The notes beneath the pieces were generated by a model. It worked only from the letters and a program-made list of their open reading frames with translations, searched no databases and was not told the DNA's origin. 64,000 nucleotides of DNA from Streptomyces sp. R41 (GTDB taxonomy: Bacteria; Actinomycetota; Actinomycetes; Streptomycetales; Streptomycetaceae), in contig NZ_CP163443.1 in the NCBI RefSeq assembly GCF_041053055.1, forward strand, positions 5,687,001 to 5,751,000. The letters run 5' to 3'. Of the stretch, positions 8,771 to 17,085 are shown piece by piece. Position 1 is the stretch's first letter. Every line of letters starts with the position of its first letter. Made by a program: the position numbers and the translations under genes.

Positions 8771-9445
8771 TCAGCGCGACCGCTTGGCCAGCCGCTCCAC
8801 GTCCAGCAGAATCACGGCCCGCGCCTCCAGGCGGAGCCACCCGCGGCCCGCGAAGTCCGCGAGCGCCTTGTTGACCGTCTCGCGAGACGCGCCGACCAGC
8901 TGGGCCAGCTCCTCCTGCGTGAGGTCGTGCACGACGTGGATGCCCTCTTCGGACTGCACACCGAAGCGGCGCGAGAGGTCCAGGAGCGCGCGGGCCACGC
9001 GGCCGGGCACGTCCGAGAACACCAGGTCGGACATCTGGTCGTTGGTCTTGCGCAGGCGCCGGGCGACGGCGCGCAGCAGCGCGGCGGCCACCTCGGGCCG
9101 TGCGTTCAGCCACGGCTGGAGGTCGCCGTGGCCGAGGCCCAGCAGCTTGACCTCGGTCAGCGCGGTGGCGGTCGCCGTGCGCGGGCCCGGGTCGAACAGC
9201 GACAGCTCGCCGATCAGCTCACCGGGGCCGAGGACGGCGAGCATGTTCTCGCGGCCGTCGGGGGAGGTGCGGTGGAGCTTCACCTTGCCCTCGGTGACCA
9301 CGTAGAGGCGGTCCCCGGGGTCGCCCTCATGGAAGAGAGCGTCACCGCGTGCCAGGGTCACCTCACTCATGGAGGCGCGGAGCTCCGCGGCCTGCTCGTC
9401 ATCGAGCGCCGCGAAGAGCGGGGCGCGCCGCAGAACGTCGTCCAC
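8771..9445 (-). CDS. crp: Crp/Fnr-family transcription regulator Crp
   Basis: A 224-residue cAMP-receptor-type regulator. It has an N-terminal cyclic-nucleotide-binding beta-roll with GELIGELSLFDPGPRTATAT (near residues 70-90) as the nucleotide pocket, a dimer helix, and a C-terminal winged helix with recognition region TQEELAQLVGASRETVNKAL. Streptomyces Crp is needed for normal germination and influences antibiotic production. The GTG at 9445 is chosen: AAGGAGAG lies just upstream and the length equals the known 224 aa. A sequence fitting the Crp consensus lies 90 bp upstream (9535-9548), suggesting autoregulation. It is divergent from nth. Confidence 0.95.
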   Translation of the reverse strand: MDDVLRRAPLFAALDDEQAAELRASMSEVTLARGDALFHEGDPGDRLYVVTEGKVKLHRTSPDGRENMLAVLGPGELIGELSLFDPGPRTATATALTEVKLLGLGHGDLQPWLNARPEVAAALLRAVARRLRKTNDQMSDLVFSDVPGRVARALLDLSRRFGVQSEEGIHVVHDLTQEELAQLVGASRETVNKALADFAGRGWLRLEARAVILLDVERLAKRSR

Positions 9446-9534
9446 GAGTTCTCTCCTTGTCGACCTGCTCAGGGGATCTTGCCCCCCGGTGTACCAGGGG
9501 ACCGTGTTCCCCATTTTGCCGGACGGTCCAAACA

Positions 9535-9548
9535 GTGTGATCAGTCAC
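9535..9548. promoter_or_regulatory. Candidate Crp-binding site
   Basis: GTGTGATCAGTCAC fits the Streptomyces Crp consensus GTG-N6-GNCAC as I recall it, and it lies between crp and nth. It could control crp itself (start at 9445), nth (start at 9652), or both. Confidence 0.6.
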
Positions 9549-9651
9549 AAGTCTGCCGCACTGGCGTCCCGGGCAGTGCGGCAGGGGGCCAATTGGGGGC
9601 CGATCTCTTGGGTCCGGGGCGGATGTCGGTGCCGGGCTTTAGGCTGGCCGG

Positions 9652-10893
9652 GTGTCCAAATCGCCGGTGAGAGCACAGGCCAAGGGGGCTGGGCGGGTGG
9701 TTGTACGTCGCGATTCCGCTGTGGGCGAACAAGTCCCCGACGGAACCAAGAAACCGACAAAAGAGACAAATTCGACGGCCGCGAAGGCGGCGGGCGCCAA
9801 AAATACGAAGGCGGCGGCCGCCGAAAAAGGGACGGCGACGGAAGTGACGGCTGCGAAGAAGACGTCGGCCACGAAGTCGACAGTCGCCAAGAAGGCCACG
9901 GCTGCCAGGAAGACGACGGCCGCCGAGAAGGCCACGGCAGCCAAGAAGACGACGACCGCCAAGAAGGCCACTGCCGCCAGGACAACCGTCGCCAAAGCCG
10001 CCGCAGGCAAGACCCCCACCCCCGCCAAGAAGTCGCCCCCGGCGAAGAAAGCGCCCCCGGCCAAGAAGTCGCCGTCGGCCAAGAAGTCGCCCCCGGCCAA
10101 GAAGTCCCCGCAAAAGGCGGCCCCGCCAGACACCGCCCTGGTGCGCCGAGCCCGCCGCATCAACCGCGAGCTCGCCGAGGTGTACCCGTACGCCCACCCG
10201 GAGCTGGACTTCGAGAACCCCTTCCAGCTGCTCCTTGCCACGGTCCTGTCCGCCCAGACCACCGACCTGCGGGTGAACCAGACGACTCCGGCGCTCTTCG
10301 CCAAATACCCGACCCCCGAGGACCTGGCCGAGGCCAACCCGGAGGAGGTCGAGGAGATCCTCCGCCCAACTGGATTCTTCCGGGCCAAGACCAAGTCGGT
10401 GATAGGGCTCTCCAAGGCGTTGCGGGACGACTTCGGGGGCGAGGTCCCCGGCCGCCTCGAAGACCTCGTCAAGCTCCCCGGCGTAGGCCGCAAGACCGCC
10501 TTCGTCGTCCTCGGGAACGCCTTCGGGCGGCCCGGAATCACCGTGGACACCCACTTCCAGCGGCTCGTCCGCCGCTGGAAGTGGACCGACGAGACCGAGC
10601 CGGACAAGATCGAGGCGGCCGTCGGCGCGCTCTTCCCGAAGAGCGAGTGGACGATGCTCTCCCACCACGTGATCTTCCACGGCCGCCGTATCTGCCACGC
10701 CCGCAAGCCCGCCTGCGGCGCCTGCCCCATCGCCCCGCTCTGCCCGGCGTACGGGGAGGGCGAGACCGACCCCGAGAAGGCGAAGAAGCTCCTGAAGTAC
10801 GAGAAGGGCGGCTTCCCCGGCCAGCGCCTCAAGCCCCCGCAGGCGTACCTGGACGCCGGCGGTATCCCCGCACCCCCACTGGGCGCCGGATGA
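9652..10893 (+). CDS. nth: Endonuclease III with long Lys/Ala-rich N-terminal tail
   Basis: DNA glycosylase/AP lyase that removes oxidised pyrimidines. The catalytic domain starts near residue 160. It holds the helix-hairpin-helix LPGVGRKTA with catalytic Lys281, the VDTHFQR aspartate at 299 (18 residues later, as in E. coli Nth), and a C-x6-C-x2-C-x5-C [4Fe-4S] loop near 349-365. The preceding ~150 residues are repeats of the type A-K-K-[STA]-[PTA], resembling histone H1 tails and likely to bind DNA non-specifically. The start is uncertain: GTG 9652 has no clear ribosome site, while in-frame GTG 9697 is preceded by AAGGGGG. The downstream Nudix gene is 53 bp away. Confidence 0.93.
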   Translation: MSKSPVRAQAKGAGRVVVRRDSAVGEQVPDGTKKPTKETNSTAAKAAGAKNTKAAAAEKGTATEVTAAKKTSATKSTVAKKATAARKTTAAEKATAAKKTTTAKKATAARTTVAKAAAGKTPTPAKKSPPAKKAPPAKKSPSAKKSPPAKKSPQKAAPPDTALVRRARRINRELAEVYPYAHPELDFENPFQLLLATVLSAQTTDLRVNQTTPALFAKYPTPEDLAEANPEEVEEILRPTGFFRAKTKSVIGLSKALRDDFGGEVPGRLEDLVKLPGVGRKTAFVVLGNAFGRPGITVDTHFQRLVRRWKWTDETEPDKIEAAVGALFPKSEWTMLSHHVIFHGRRICHARKPACGACPIAPLCPAYGEGETDPEKAKKLLKYEKGGFPGQRLKPPQAYLDAGGIPAPPLGAG

Positions 10894-10945
10894 CGGAACG
10901 AACACGGCACCGGCAGGCGTTGGGAACAGCAGAACGGGGGTGGCG

Positions 10946-11641
10946 ATGACGCACGCGAGCAACACACAGGGCGGGCCGGTGGCACTCAGCAAGGACGGCC
11001 TGCCCGACTGGCTGGCCCCGGTGGTGCACGCCGCCGAGACGGTCGAGCCGCTCCAGCTGAGCCGTTTCCTGCCCCCGGAGAACGGCGCGGGGCGCCAGTC
11101 CGCCGTCCTCATCCTGTTCGGCGAGGGCGACCGCGGCCCCGAGCTGCTGCTCATGGAGCGCGCCGGATCCCTCAGGTCGCACGCCGGGCAGCCCTCCTTC
11201 CCCGGCGGCGCCCTCGACCCCGAGGACGGCGACCCGAAGGCCGACGGTCCGCTGCGGGCCGCGCTGCGCGAGGCCGAGGAGGAGACCGGGCTCGATCCGA
11301 GCGGCGTCCAGCTCTTCGGCGTGCTGCCCAAGCTGTACATCCCGGTGAGCAGCTTCGTGGTCACCCCGGTCCTGGGCTGGTGGCGCCGCCCGACCCCGGT
11401 CGGCGTCGTCGATCCCGCGGAGACGGCCCGGGTCTTCACGGTCCCCGTGGCGGATCTCACGGACCCCGCCAACCGCGCCACCACCGTGCACCCCAGCGGC
11501 CACCGAGGCCCGGCATTTCTGGTCGAATCGGCCCTGGTCTGGGGCTTCACGGCCGGCGTGATCGACAAGATCCTGCATTACGCGGGCTGGGAGCGCCCGT
11601 GGGACCGGGACAAGCAGGTCCCGCTGGACTGGCGCGCATGA
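10946..11641 (+). CDS. CoA pyrophosphatase-type Nudix hydrolase
   Basis: A 231-residue Nudix protein of the NUDT7/NUDT8 (UPF0035) class. The signature LLMERAGSLRSHAGQPSFPGG (about residues 66-86) precedes the Nudix box, whose second half is REAEEETGL. The family hydrolyses CoA and its derivatives to 3',5'-ADP and 4'-phosphopantetheine. The ATG at 10946 is used; GTG 10940, two codons earlier, is possible. It lies between nth and the MarP-like protease gene, the same order as Rv3672c-Rv3671c in M. tuberculosis. Confidence 0.88.
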   Translation: MTHASNTQGGPVALSKDGLPDWLAPVVHAAETVEPLQLSRFLPPENGAGRQSAVLILFGEGDRGPELLLMERAGSLRSHAGQPSFPGGALDPEDGDPKADGPLRAALREAEEETGLDPSGVQLFGVLPKLYIPVSSFVVTPVLGWWRRPTPVGVVDPAETARVFTVPVADLTDPANRATTVHPSGHRGPAFLVESALVWGFTAGVIDKILHYAGWERPWDRDKQVPLDWRA

Positions 11642-11666
11642 CAAGGTGACCTCGGTGAGTGTCTGC

Positions 11667-11695
11667 CTGGGGGACAACCCCCAGACCCCCGGCCG
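11667..11695. repeat. Short C-rich interspersed repeat, copy 1
   Basis: A 29-bp motif with core ACAACCCCCAGACCCCCGG between the Nudix and MarP-like genes. A near-identical motif is at 13453-13482. Confidence 0.6.
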
Positions 11696-11736
11696 GGCGA
11701 TCGCGACCGGAAAGTGATGAGGCGAGGCTTGAAGCG

Positions 11737-12936
11737 GTGAACGTGCTGGACATCCTGTTGCTGGTCGCCGCCGTGTGGTTCGCGATCGTGGGCTACCGCC
11801 AGGGCTTCGTCGTCGGCATCCTGTCGGTGATCGGCTTCCTGGGCGGTGGCCTCGTCGCCGTATACCTGCTTCCGATCATCTGGGGCTGGGCGACCGACGA
11901 CACCAAGGTGAGTACCACCGCCGCCGTCGTCGCGGTGGTCGTCGTGATCGTCTGCGCATCCGTGGGCCAGGCCCTCACCACCCACCTCGGCAACAAGTTG
12001 CGCCGGTACATCACCTGGTCCCCGGCCCGCGCCCTGGACGCGACGGGCGGCGCCCTGGTCAACGTCGTGGCGATGCTGCTCGTGGCCTGGCTGATCGGCT
12101 CGGCCCTCGCCGGTACGACGCTGCCGACGCTCGGCAAGGAGGTCCGTAACTCCAAGGTGCTGCTCGGCGTGTCCCGCGCCCTGCCCTCCCAGGCCAACAC
12201 CTGGTTCGCCGACTTCTCCTCGGTCCTCGCGCAGAACGGCTTCCCACAGGTCTTCAGCCCGTTCGCCAACGAGCCCATCACCGAGGTCCAGCCCCCCGAC
12301 CCGGCGCTCGCCAACAGCGCCGTGGCGACGCGCGCCCAGAAGTCCATCGTCAAGATCATGGGCACCGCGCAGGGCTGCGGCAAGGTCCTCGAAGGCACGG
12401 GCTTCGTCTTCGGCAACCGCCGCGTGATGACCAACGCGCACGTGGTCGGCGGAGTCGACGAGCCCACCGTCCAGATAGGCGGCGAGGGCAGGAAGTACGA
12501 CGCCACGGTCGTCCTGTACGACTGGGAGCGCGACATCGCCGTACTCGACGTACCGAACCTGAACGCGCCCGCGCTCAAGTTCTCGACCCAGGACGCCACC
12601 AGCGGCAACAGCGCGATCGTCGCCGGCTTCCCGCAGAACGGGTCGTACAACGTCCAACCCGCGCGCGTGCGCGGCCGCATCACGGCCAACGGACCGGACA
12701 TCTACCACCGCGAGACGGTGCGCCGCGATGTCTACTCGCTCTACGCGACCGTCCGCCAGGGCAACTCCGGCGGCCCGCTGCTCACGCCCGAAGGCAAGGT
12801 GTACGGCGTGGTCTTCGCGAAGTCGCTCGACAGCGCCAACACCGGGTACGCGCTCACCGCGGACGAGGTCCAGGAGGACGTCACCAAGGGGCGTACCGCC
12901 AACCAGCAGGTGGACAGCGACAGCTGCGCGCTGTAG
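11737..12936 (+). CDS. MarP-like membrane serine protease (CvpA domain plus trypsin-like domain)
   Basis: A 399-residue periplasmic-side protease anchored by an N-terminal CvpA-like membrane domain (about four hydrophobic segments, residues 1-140). The chymotrypsin-like domain carries the triad His235 (TNAHVV), Asp266 (WERDIAVLD) and Ser344 (QGNSGGPLL). Cys214 and Cys397 are placed like the regulatory disulfide of M. tuberculosis MarP (C214-C395), a protease needed for acid and oxidative stress resistance. The GTG at 11737 follows GAGGCGAGG. It sits directly after the CoA-Nudix gene as in mycobacteria. Redox control by the disulfide is inferred from MarP. Confidence 0.92.
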   Translation: MNVLDILLLVAAVWFAIVGYRQGFVVGILSVIGFLGGGLVAVYLLPIIWGWATDDTKVSTTAAVVAVVVVIVCASVGQALTTHLGNKLRRYITWSPARALDATGGALVNVVAMLLVAWLIGSALAGTTLPTLGKEVRNSKVLLGVSRALPSQANTWFADFSSVLAQNGFPQVFSPFANEPITEVQPPDPALANSAVATRAQKSIVKIMGTAQGCGKVLEGTGFVFGNRRVMTNAHVVGGVDEPTVQIGGEGRKYDATVVLYDWERDIAVLDVPNLNAPALKFSTQDATSGNSAIVAGFPQNGSYNVQPARVRGRITANGPDIYHRETVRRDVYSLYATVRQGNSGGPLLTPEGKVYGVVFAKSLDSANTGYALTADEVQEDVTKGRTANQQVDSDSCAL

Positions 12937-13319
12937 TTCCGGCGGGTGAAACGGGTGAAAGGCGCCGCGGGCTCAGCCGCGTGGGTGGCGCAGCCGCACC
13001 GAGACCCAGCGGGCCCGGCGGCGCAGAATGTGCGGAATCCCCACTCGGGGGTCCGCGCCCGCCAACTGCGGGGTGCCCCTTTGATGGGAGCTCAGGCCCG
13101 TGGCCGAGCGGCGGTTTCGTGCTGCGTCACTGTAGTCGTGCGTCCAGCCCATACCCCGACGTCTGCCCCTGCCCCAAGGTCGATAACCGCGCCCCGGCCG
13201 CCCAATTGGCCTATGCGCCAGGCAATTGGCCGTTCGTAGGACAGGTGTTCTCGTTCGGCTGTCGGGCGGGACACCGGGCGCGTTCAGACGGTCACCGTCG
13301 GCTCACCGACGGCTCGCCA

Positions 13320-13350
13320 ACGGGTCATCGATGGGGTGTCGATGACCCGT
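13320..13350. terminator. Perfect 12-bp hairpin after the MarP-like gene
   Basis: ACGGGTCATCGA (13320-13331) pairs with TCGATGACCCGT (13339-13350) around a 7-nt loop. There is no T tract. The stem-loop lies about 380 bp after the protease stop, between convergent genes, so terminator function is likely but not certain. Confidence 0.5.
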
Positions 13351-13375
13351 CGATGAGGTGCCCACCGGTCACCGA

Positions 13376-13444
13376 TCGGGTTCGGGATCCTTCAGCCAGT
13401 TGACGAGCTCCGAGGAGAAAGCCACCGGATCCTCCTCGTGCGGG
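13376..13444. repeat. 69-bp duplicate of the alpha/beta hydrolase gene end (outer copy)
   Basis: The 69 bp at 13376-13444 are identical to 13509-13577, which encode the last residues of the adjacent hydrolase. The copies are 133 bp apart in direct orientation. The outer copy is non-coding. Confidence 0.92.
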
Positions 13445-13452
13445 CTGTGCTG

Positions 13453-13482
13453 TCCCGGGGGGCAACCCCCGGACCCCCGGCC
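13453..13482. repeat. Short C-rich interspersed repeat, copy 2
   Basis: Core GGCAACCCCCGGACCCCCGG, a near match of 11667-11695. It lies in the spacer between the two copies of the 69-bp duplication. Confidence 0.6.
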
Positions 13483-13501
13483 GAGTACGGCGCAGGCGGC
13501 T

Positions 13502-14440
13502 TCAGCGGTCGGGTTCGGGATCCTTCAGCCAGTTGACGAGCTCCGAGGAGAAAGCCACCGGATCCTCCTCGTGCGGGAAGTGCCCGAGGCCGTCGAACAG
13601 CCGCCAGCGGTACGGCGCTTCGACGTACTCCCCGGATCCGGCCGCGCTCCGCGTCCGCATCACCGGGTCGAGTGATCCGTGCAGATGCAGCGTCGGCACC
13701 CGAACCGGCCTCTTCATCCGCCGGTTGAACTGGATGCCGTCCGGGCGGGCAATGGACCGCACCATCCACCGGTACGGCTCGATCGAGCAGTGCGCCGTCG
13801 ACGGGATGCACATGGCGCGGCGGTACGTCTCCACGGCCTCGTCGTCCGGCAGCCGCGGCCCCGACCAGTCCCGTACCAGACGACCCACCAGGGCACCGTC
13901 GTCCGCGACGAGTTGACGCTCCGGGATCCAGGGCCTCTGGAACCCCCAGATGTAGGAGCCCGCGGCCGTCTGCTTGACGTCGGACAGCATGGCGGAACGC
14001 CAGCGCCGGGGATGGGGCATGGACGACACCGCGAGCCGGCGGACGAGCTTGGGCCGCATCACGGCCGCCGTCCACGCCAGGTACCCGCCCAGGTCGTGCC
14101 CGACCAGCGCGGCGTCGGGCTCGCCGAGAGACCGTACGACCCCGGTGATGTCGAGCGCGAGGTTCGCGGGGTCGTAACCGCGCGGGGTGCGGTCGCTGCC
14201 GCCGACGCCGCGCAGGTCCATGGCCACGGCCCGGAACCCGGCGTCCGCGAGAGCGACCAGCTGATGCCGCCACGCCCACCAGAACTGCGGAAAGCCGTGG
14301 AGCAGCAGGACGAGCGGCCCGTCCCCCATCTCGGCGATGTGGAAGCGCGCGCCGTTGGCGGCGACGTCCCTGTGCGTCCAGGGTCCGTCGAGCCGTACAG
14401 CTGAGGCAGGTTGCGCCGAAGGTGTGGCGGGGTCCGTCAT
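13502..14440 (-). CDS. Alpha/beta hydrolase, epoxide-hydrolase-like
   Basis: A 312-residue alpha/beta hydrolase. The oxyanion motif HGFPQFWWAWRHQ is near residue 49. The nucleophile elbow is VGHDLGG (near 113), with Asp rather than Ser as the nucleophile, which is the epoxide hydrolase/haloalkane dehalogenase arrangement. The charge relay Asp is in GSLDP and the His in LGHFPHEED. Its position matches ephE in the mycobacterial block. The downstream membrane-protein gene starts before it on the same strand and overlaps it by 4 nt. The last 69 bp are duplicated beyond the stop codon. Confidence 0.88.
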   Translation of the reverse strand: MTDPATPSAQPASAVRLDGPWTHRDVAANGARFHIAEMGDGPLVLLLHGFPQFWWAWRHQLVALADAGFRAVAMDLRGVGGSDRTPRGYDPANLALDITGVVRSLGEPDAALVGHDLGGYLAWTAAVMRPKLVRRLAVSSMPHPRRWRSAMLSDVKQTAAGSYIWGFQRPWIPERQLVADDGALVGRLVRDWSGPRLPDDEAVETYRRAMCIPSTAHCSIEPYRWMVRSIARPDGIQFNRRMKRPVRVPTLHLHGSLDPVMRTRSAAGSGEYVEAPYRWRLFDGLGHFPHEEDPVAFSSELVNWLKDPEPDR

Positions 14441-14913
14441 GAGGACGAGCGTGCCACAGCCTTGACGGTGTCCTCGACCCGCTCCGGGCGGGGATGCGGC
14501 TTGGCGTTCTGCAGAACGCCCGCCGTCTCCTTCATCGAGGCGGCGACCTTCTGCGGGCCCTGCCCCTTCTTGGCCTTCTTCGCGAAGACCACGCCGATGA
14601 GCGCGAGGACGAGGGCGACCAGCACGTTCGCCGCGAAGGACAGCACGAAGCAGATCGCGAGATTCCAGTCGCTCCAGGTCCGGATGCCGTAGGCCAGGGC
14701 GAAGTTCAGCATCGGCAGGGAGAAGAGCAGCACCGCACCGGCCGCCGCGAACGCTCCGCCGCCGACCGCGCCGCGCTTGACGTCCTGCTTGAGCTGCGCC
14801 TTCGCCAGCGCGATCTCGTCGTGCACCAGCGCGGACATCTCGGTCGTCGCCGAGGCGAACAGCTGGCCGATGCTGCGTTCGGCGCCGACCGGGCTGCCGT
14901 CGGGTGCGCTCAT
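14437..14913 (-). CDS. Holin-like (DUF1469) membrane protein
   Basis: A 158-residue protein of the Phage_holin_3_6/DUF1469 type. An amphipathic N-terminal region (SIGQLFASATTEMSALVHDEIALAKAQ) precedes two hydrophobic segments (about residues 50-75 and 82-106) and a charged C-terminal tail. Such proteins are widespread actinobacterial membrane proteins, not phage lysis genes. The start at 14913 (MSAPDG) follows AGAGGGAGA. Its stop overlaps the start of the hydrolase (TGA within ATGA), so the two are translated together; the same pairing occurs next to ephE in mycobacteria. Confidence 0.85.
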   Translation of the reverse strand: MSAPDGSPVGAERSIGQLFASATTEMSALVHDEIALAKAQLKQDVKRGAVGGGAFAAAGAVLLFSLPMLNFALAYGIRTWSDWNLAICFVLSFAANVLVALVLALIGVVFAKKAKKGQGPQKVAASMKETAGVLQNAKPHPRPERVEDTVKAVARSSS

Positions 14914-15080
14914 CGCGATCTCCCTCTTCTGCATATGTGTGTGCGGTCCGGCTGCTGCCGGTGTCGGTACGGTCCGGCTACCGCGTCCGCTGGTTCCGTG
15001 TCGGCACGGTCCGGCATCTGCGGCGGTCTTTCCCGTTTGCACGGTCTGGCATCTGCTTCTGTTTGTACTGTCTGGTCAGA

Positions 15081-16478
15081 TCATGCCGGACCGTCGTCCC
15101 CCTCGCTTGCCCCGCCCGCCACTTCGGCAAGCCTCCGGTGTTCGGCGGCCTTCCGTTCGTAGATCTCGGCCATGCGCAGGTGGTACGCCGGGTTGTCCTG
15201 CTCGTAGATGTCGGGGATGCCGTCGCGGTCCTCGTCGCGCTCCTCCGCCTCACAGAGCGCGCGGTACTTGGCATTGCGTATCTTCAGCAGCGTCGTGGCG
15301 AGAATGGCCGCGATCAGCGAGCCGATCAGGACGGCGGCCTTGACCTCGTCGGTCAGCACCGCGTTGTCCTCGAAGGCGAGCTCGCCGATGAGCAGGGAGA
15401 CGGTGAAGCCGATCCCGGAGAGGCTGGCGACGGCGAAGACGTCCGGCCAGGCCAGATCCTCGCTGAGCGAGGCTCTCGTGAACCGTGCGGTCAACCAGGT
15501 GCCGCCGAAGATACCCACCGCCTTGCCGACGACGAGTCCGAGCACGACACCGAGGGTCTCGGGCCGGGTGAACACATCCCCGATGGCCCCGCCGGAGACC
15601 GTGACCCCCGCGCTGAACAGCGCGAACAGTGGCACGGCCAGCCCGGCGGACAGTGGCCGCACCAGATGCTCGATGTGCTCACCGGGGGAGTGCGCCTCGC
15701 CCTCGTGCCGGTGGCAGCGCAGCATCAGGCCCATCGCGACACCGGCGATGGTGGCGTGGATGCCGCTGTTGTACATCAGCCCCCAGATGACGAGGGCGAG
15801 CGGGACGTAGACGTACCACCCGCGTACGCCCTTGCGCAGCAGCAGCCAGAAGACGGCGAGTCCGACGACGGCCCCACCGAGCGCCGCGAAGTCGATGGTG
15901 TCGGTGAAGAACACCGCGATGATCAGAATCGCGAACAGATCGTCGACGACGGCGAGCGTCAGCAGGAAGGCGCGCAGAGCGGACGGCAGCGACGTCCCGA
16001 TCACGGCCAGCACGGCGAGTGCGAAGGCGATGTCGGTGGCGGTGGGCACGGCCCAACCCTCGAGCTCGCCCCCGCCGGTGATGTTGGTGAGGGCGTAGAC
16101 GAGCGCGGGCACTGCCATACCGCACACCGCGGCGACCACGGGAAGCAGCGCGGCCTTCGGATCCTTGAGGTCCCCGGCCACCAGCTCGCGCTTGAGCTCG
16201 ATCCCGGCGACGAAGAAGAACACGGCGAGCAGCCCGTCGGCCGCCCAGTGCTGCACGGACAGATCGAGCCCGAGGGCAGCGGGCCCGATGTGGAAGTGGC
16301 TGACGCTCTCGTAGCTGTCCCGCAGCGGGGTGTTCGCCCAAATCAGCGCGGCGACCGCGGCAACCAGCAGCAGCACGCCACCCACGGTCTCGGTACGGAG
16401 CGCGTCCGCGACGAAGTTCCGCTCGGGCAGGGACAGCCGTCCGAGGAACTTGCGGGTGGGGGTGCGGGGCGCGGCCAC
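15081..16478 (-). CDS. nhaA: Na+/H+ antiporter NhaA
   Basis: A 465-residue inner-membrane antiporter that exports Na+ in exchange for protons. About twelve hydrophobic segments are visible. The paired aspartates of the ion site are in LAVVDDLFAIL, and the N-terminal region has the conserved WANTPLRDSY and FFFVAGIELKREL segments. The GTG at 16478 is chosen because a perfect GGAGGT lies 7 nt upstream; the longer reading frame to 16559 would add an unrelated tail. The C-terminal ~70 residues form a charged cytoplasmic extension rich in Glu/Arg that E. coli NhaA lacks. Confidence 0.95.
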   Translation of the reverse strand: MAAPRTPTRKFLGRLSLPERNFVADALRTETVGGVLLLVAAVAALIWANTPLRDSYESVSHFHIGPAALGLDLSVQHWAADGLLAVFFFVAGIELKRELVAGDLKDPKAALLPVVAAVCGMAVPALVYALTNITGGGELEGWAVPTATDIAFALAVLAVIGTSLPSALRAFLLTLAVVDDLFAILIIAVFFTDTIDFAALGGAVVGLAVFWLLLRKGVRGWYVYVPLALVIWGLMYNSGIHATIAGVAMGLMLRCHRHEGEAHSPGEHIEHLVRPLSAGLAVPLFALFSAGVTVSGGAIGDVFTRPETLGVVLGLVVGKAVGIFGGTWLTARFTRASLSEDLAWPDVFAVASLSGIGFTVSLLIGELAFEDNAVLTDEVKAAVLIGSLIAAILATTLLKIRNAKYRALCEAEERDEDRDGIPDIYEQDNPAYHLRMAEIYERKAAEHRRLAEVAGGASEGDDGPA

Positions 16479-16726
16479 GAGTGAGACCTCCGGTCGGGTA
16501 GGCAGGACTGAGCACTTGCCGACCAGACTTCCCGGCACACCTTGGGTTCTTCTTGTCACGCTGTTGATGCGTTCCTTAGCTTACCTAAGATGTAGCCGGG
16601 TTTTTGCGGCGATCTTCACATTAGGTGCAAAAGGGGGCTTCGGGCGCGCTGTGGAGACCTGATTTGGGGGGTGGGGAAGCGGGGAAGGGGGGGCGGGGCG
16701 CTCCTGGCCTGGGCGACAGGTCTTCA

Positions 16727-16823
16727 GCCCGTCCGGCGTTTGAGGACGAGGCCGTTCAGGCCGATGCGGGGGTCTGGGGCGGCAGCTCCCAGGTGCGGGA
16801 CGGGTAGGGGCGGAGGGAGCGAA
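16727..16823. repeat. Interspersed intergenic repeat, copy 2
   Basis: Closely matches 8600-8698, including GCCCGTCCGGCG, TTGAGGACGA and the terminal GGGACGGGTAGGGGCGGAGG. The copies differ by a few substitutions and short insertions. Confidence 0.85.
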
Positions 16824-16970
16824 ATCAGCGGCGTTTGCGCAGCGCCTTGGGCAGGGCGACCGCTGAGGCTAGGGCGCCGGGGCCGCGGCGGGGGCCGCCC
16901 AGCGGAGGTCGCGCGCGACGTGGCCTTGGGGTTCAGGGCGGAGCCCCGTTCCCGCTGGGGTGTGGGGCAC

Positions 16971-17039
16971 GCAGGGCCCCCACGCCTGAAAGAGCAGGGC
17001 CCCCACGCCTGAAAGAGCAGGGCCCCCACGCCTGAAAGG
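16971..17039. repeat. Three tandem 23-bp repeats
   Basis: The unit GCAGGGCCCCCACGCCTGAA plus AGA occurs at 16971-16993, 16994-17016 and 17017-17039, identical apart from the last base. It directly abuts the acsA terminator hairpin. Confidence 0.95.
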
Positions 17040-17073
17040 AGCGGGTGGGAGGAGGAACCCTTCCCACCCGCTC
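17039..17073 (-). terminator. acsA terminator hairpin
   Basis: A perfect 12-bp stem GAGCGGGTGGGA/TCCCACCCGCTC with an 11-nt loop, 12 bp downstream of the acsA stop. There is no T run, as is common in Streptomyces. Confidence 0.75.
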
Positions 17074-17085
17074 CTCGCTCGGTCC

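Larger units (their letters stand above)
12937..13501. other. Intergenic region with hairpin and duplicated gene end
   Basis: This 565-bp gap between convergent genes contains no convincing gene. It holds a perfect 12-bp hairpin (13320-13350), a 69-bp copy of the neighbouring hydrolase gene end (13376-13444) and a C-rich interspersed repeat (13453-13482). Confidence 0.7.
16479..17085. other. Repeat-rich intergenic region
   Basis: The 607 bp between nhaA and acsA hold the nhaA promoter, an interspersed repeat (16727-16823), a triple 23-bp tandem repeat (16971-17039) and the acsA terminator hairpin. No gene is supported. Confidence 0.7.

Noticed and set aside
8574..9113. Possible N-terminal extension of the nucleotidyltransferase
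   Set aside because: It runs through an intergenic repeat and antisense through crp; the natural start is the ATG at 8573.
14437..14913. Prophage holin
   Set aside because: Holin-like DUF1469 proteins are ordinary actinobacterial membrane proteins; no other phage genes are nearby and the pairing with the hydrolase is conserved.
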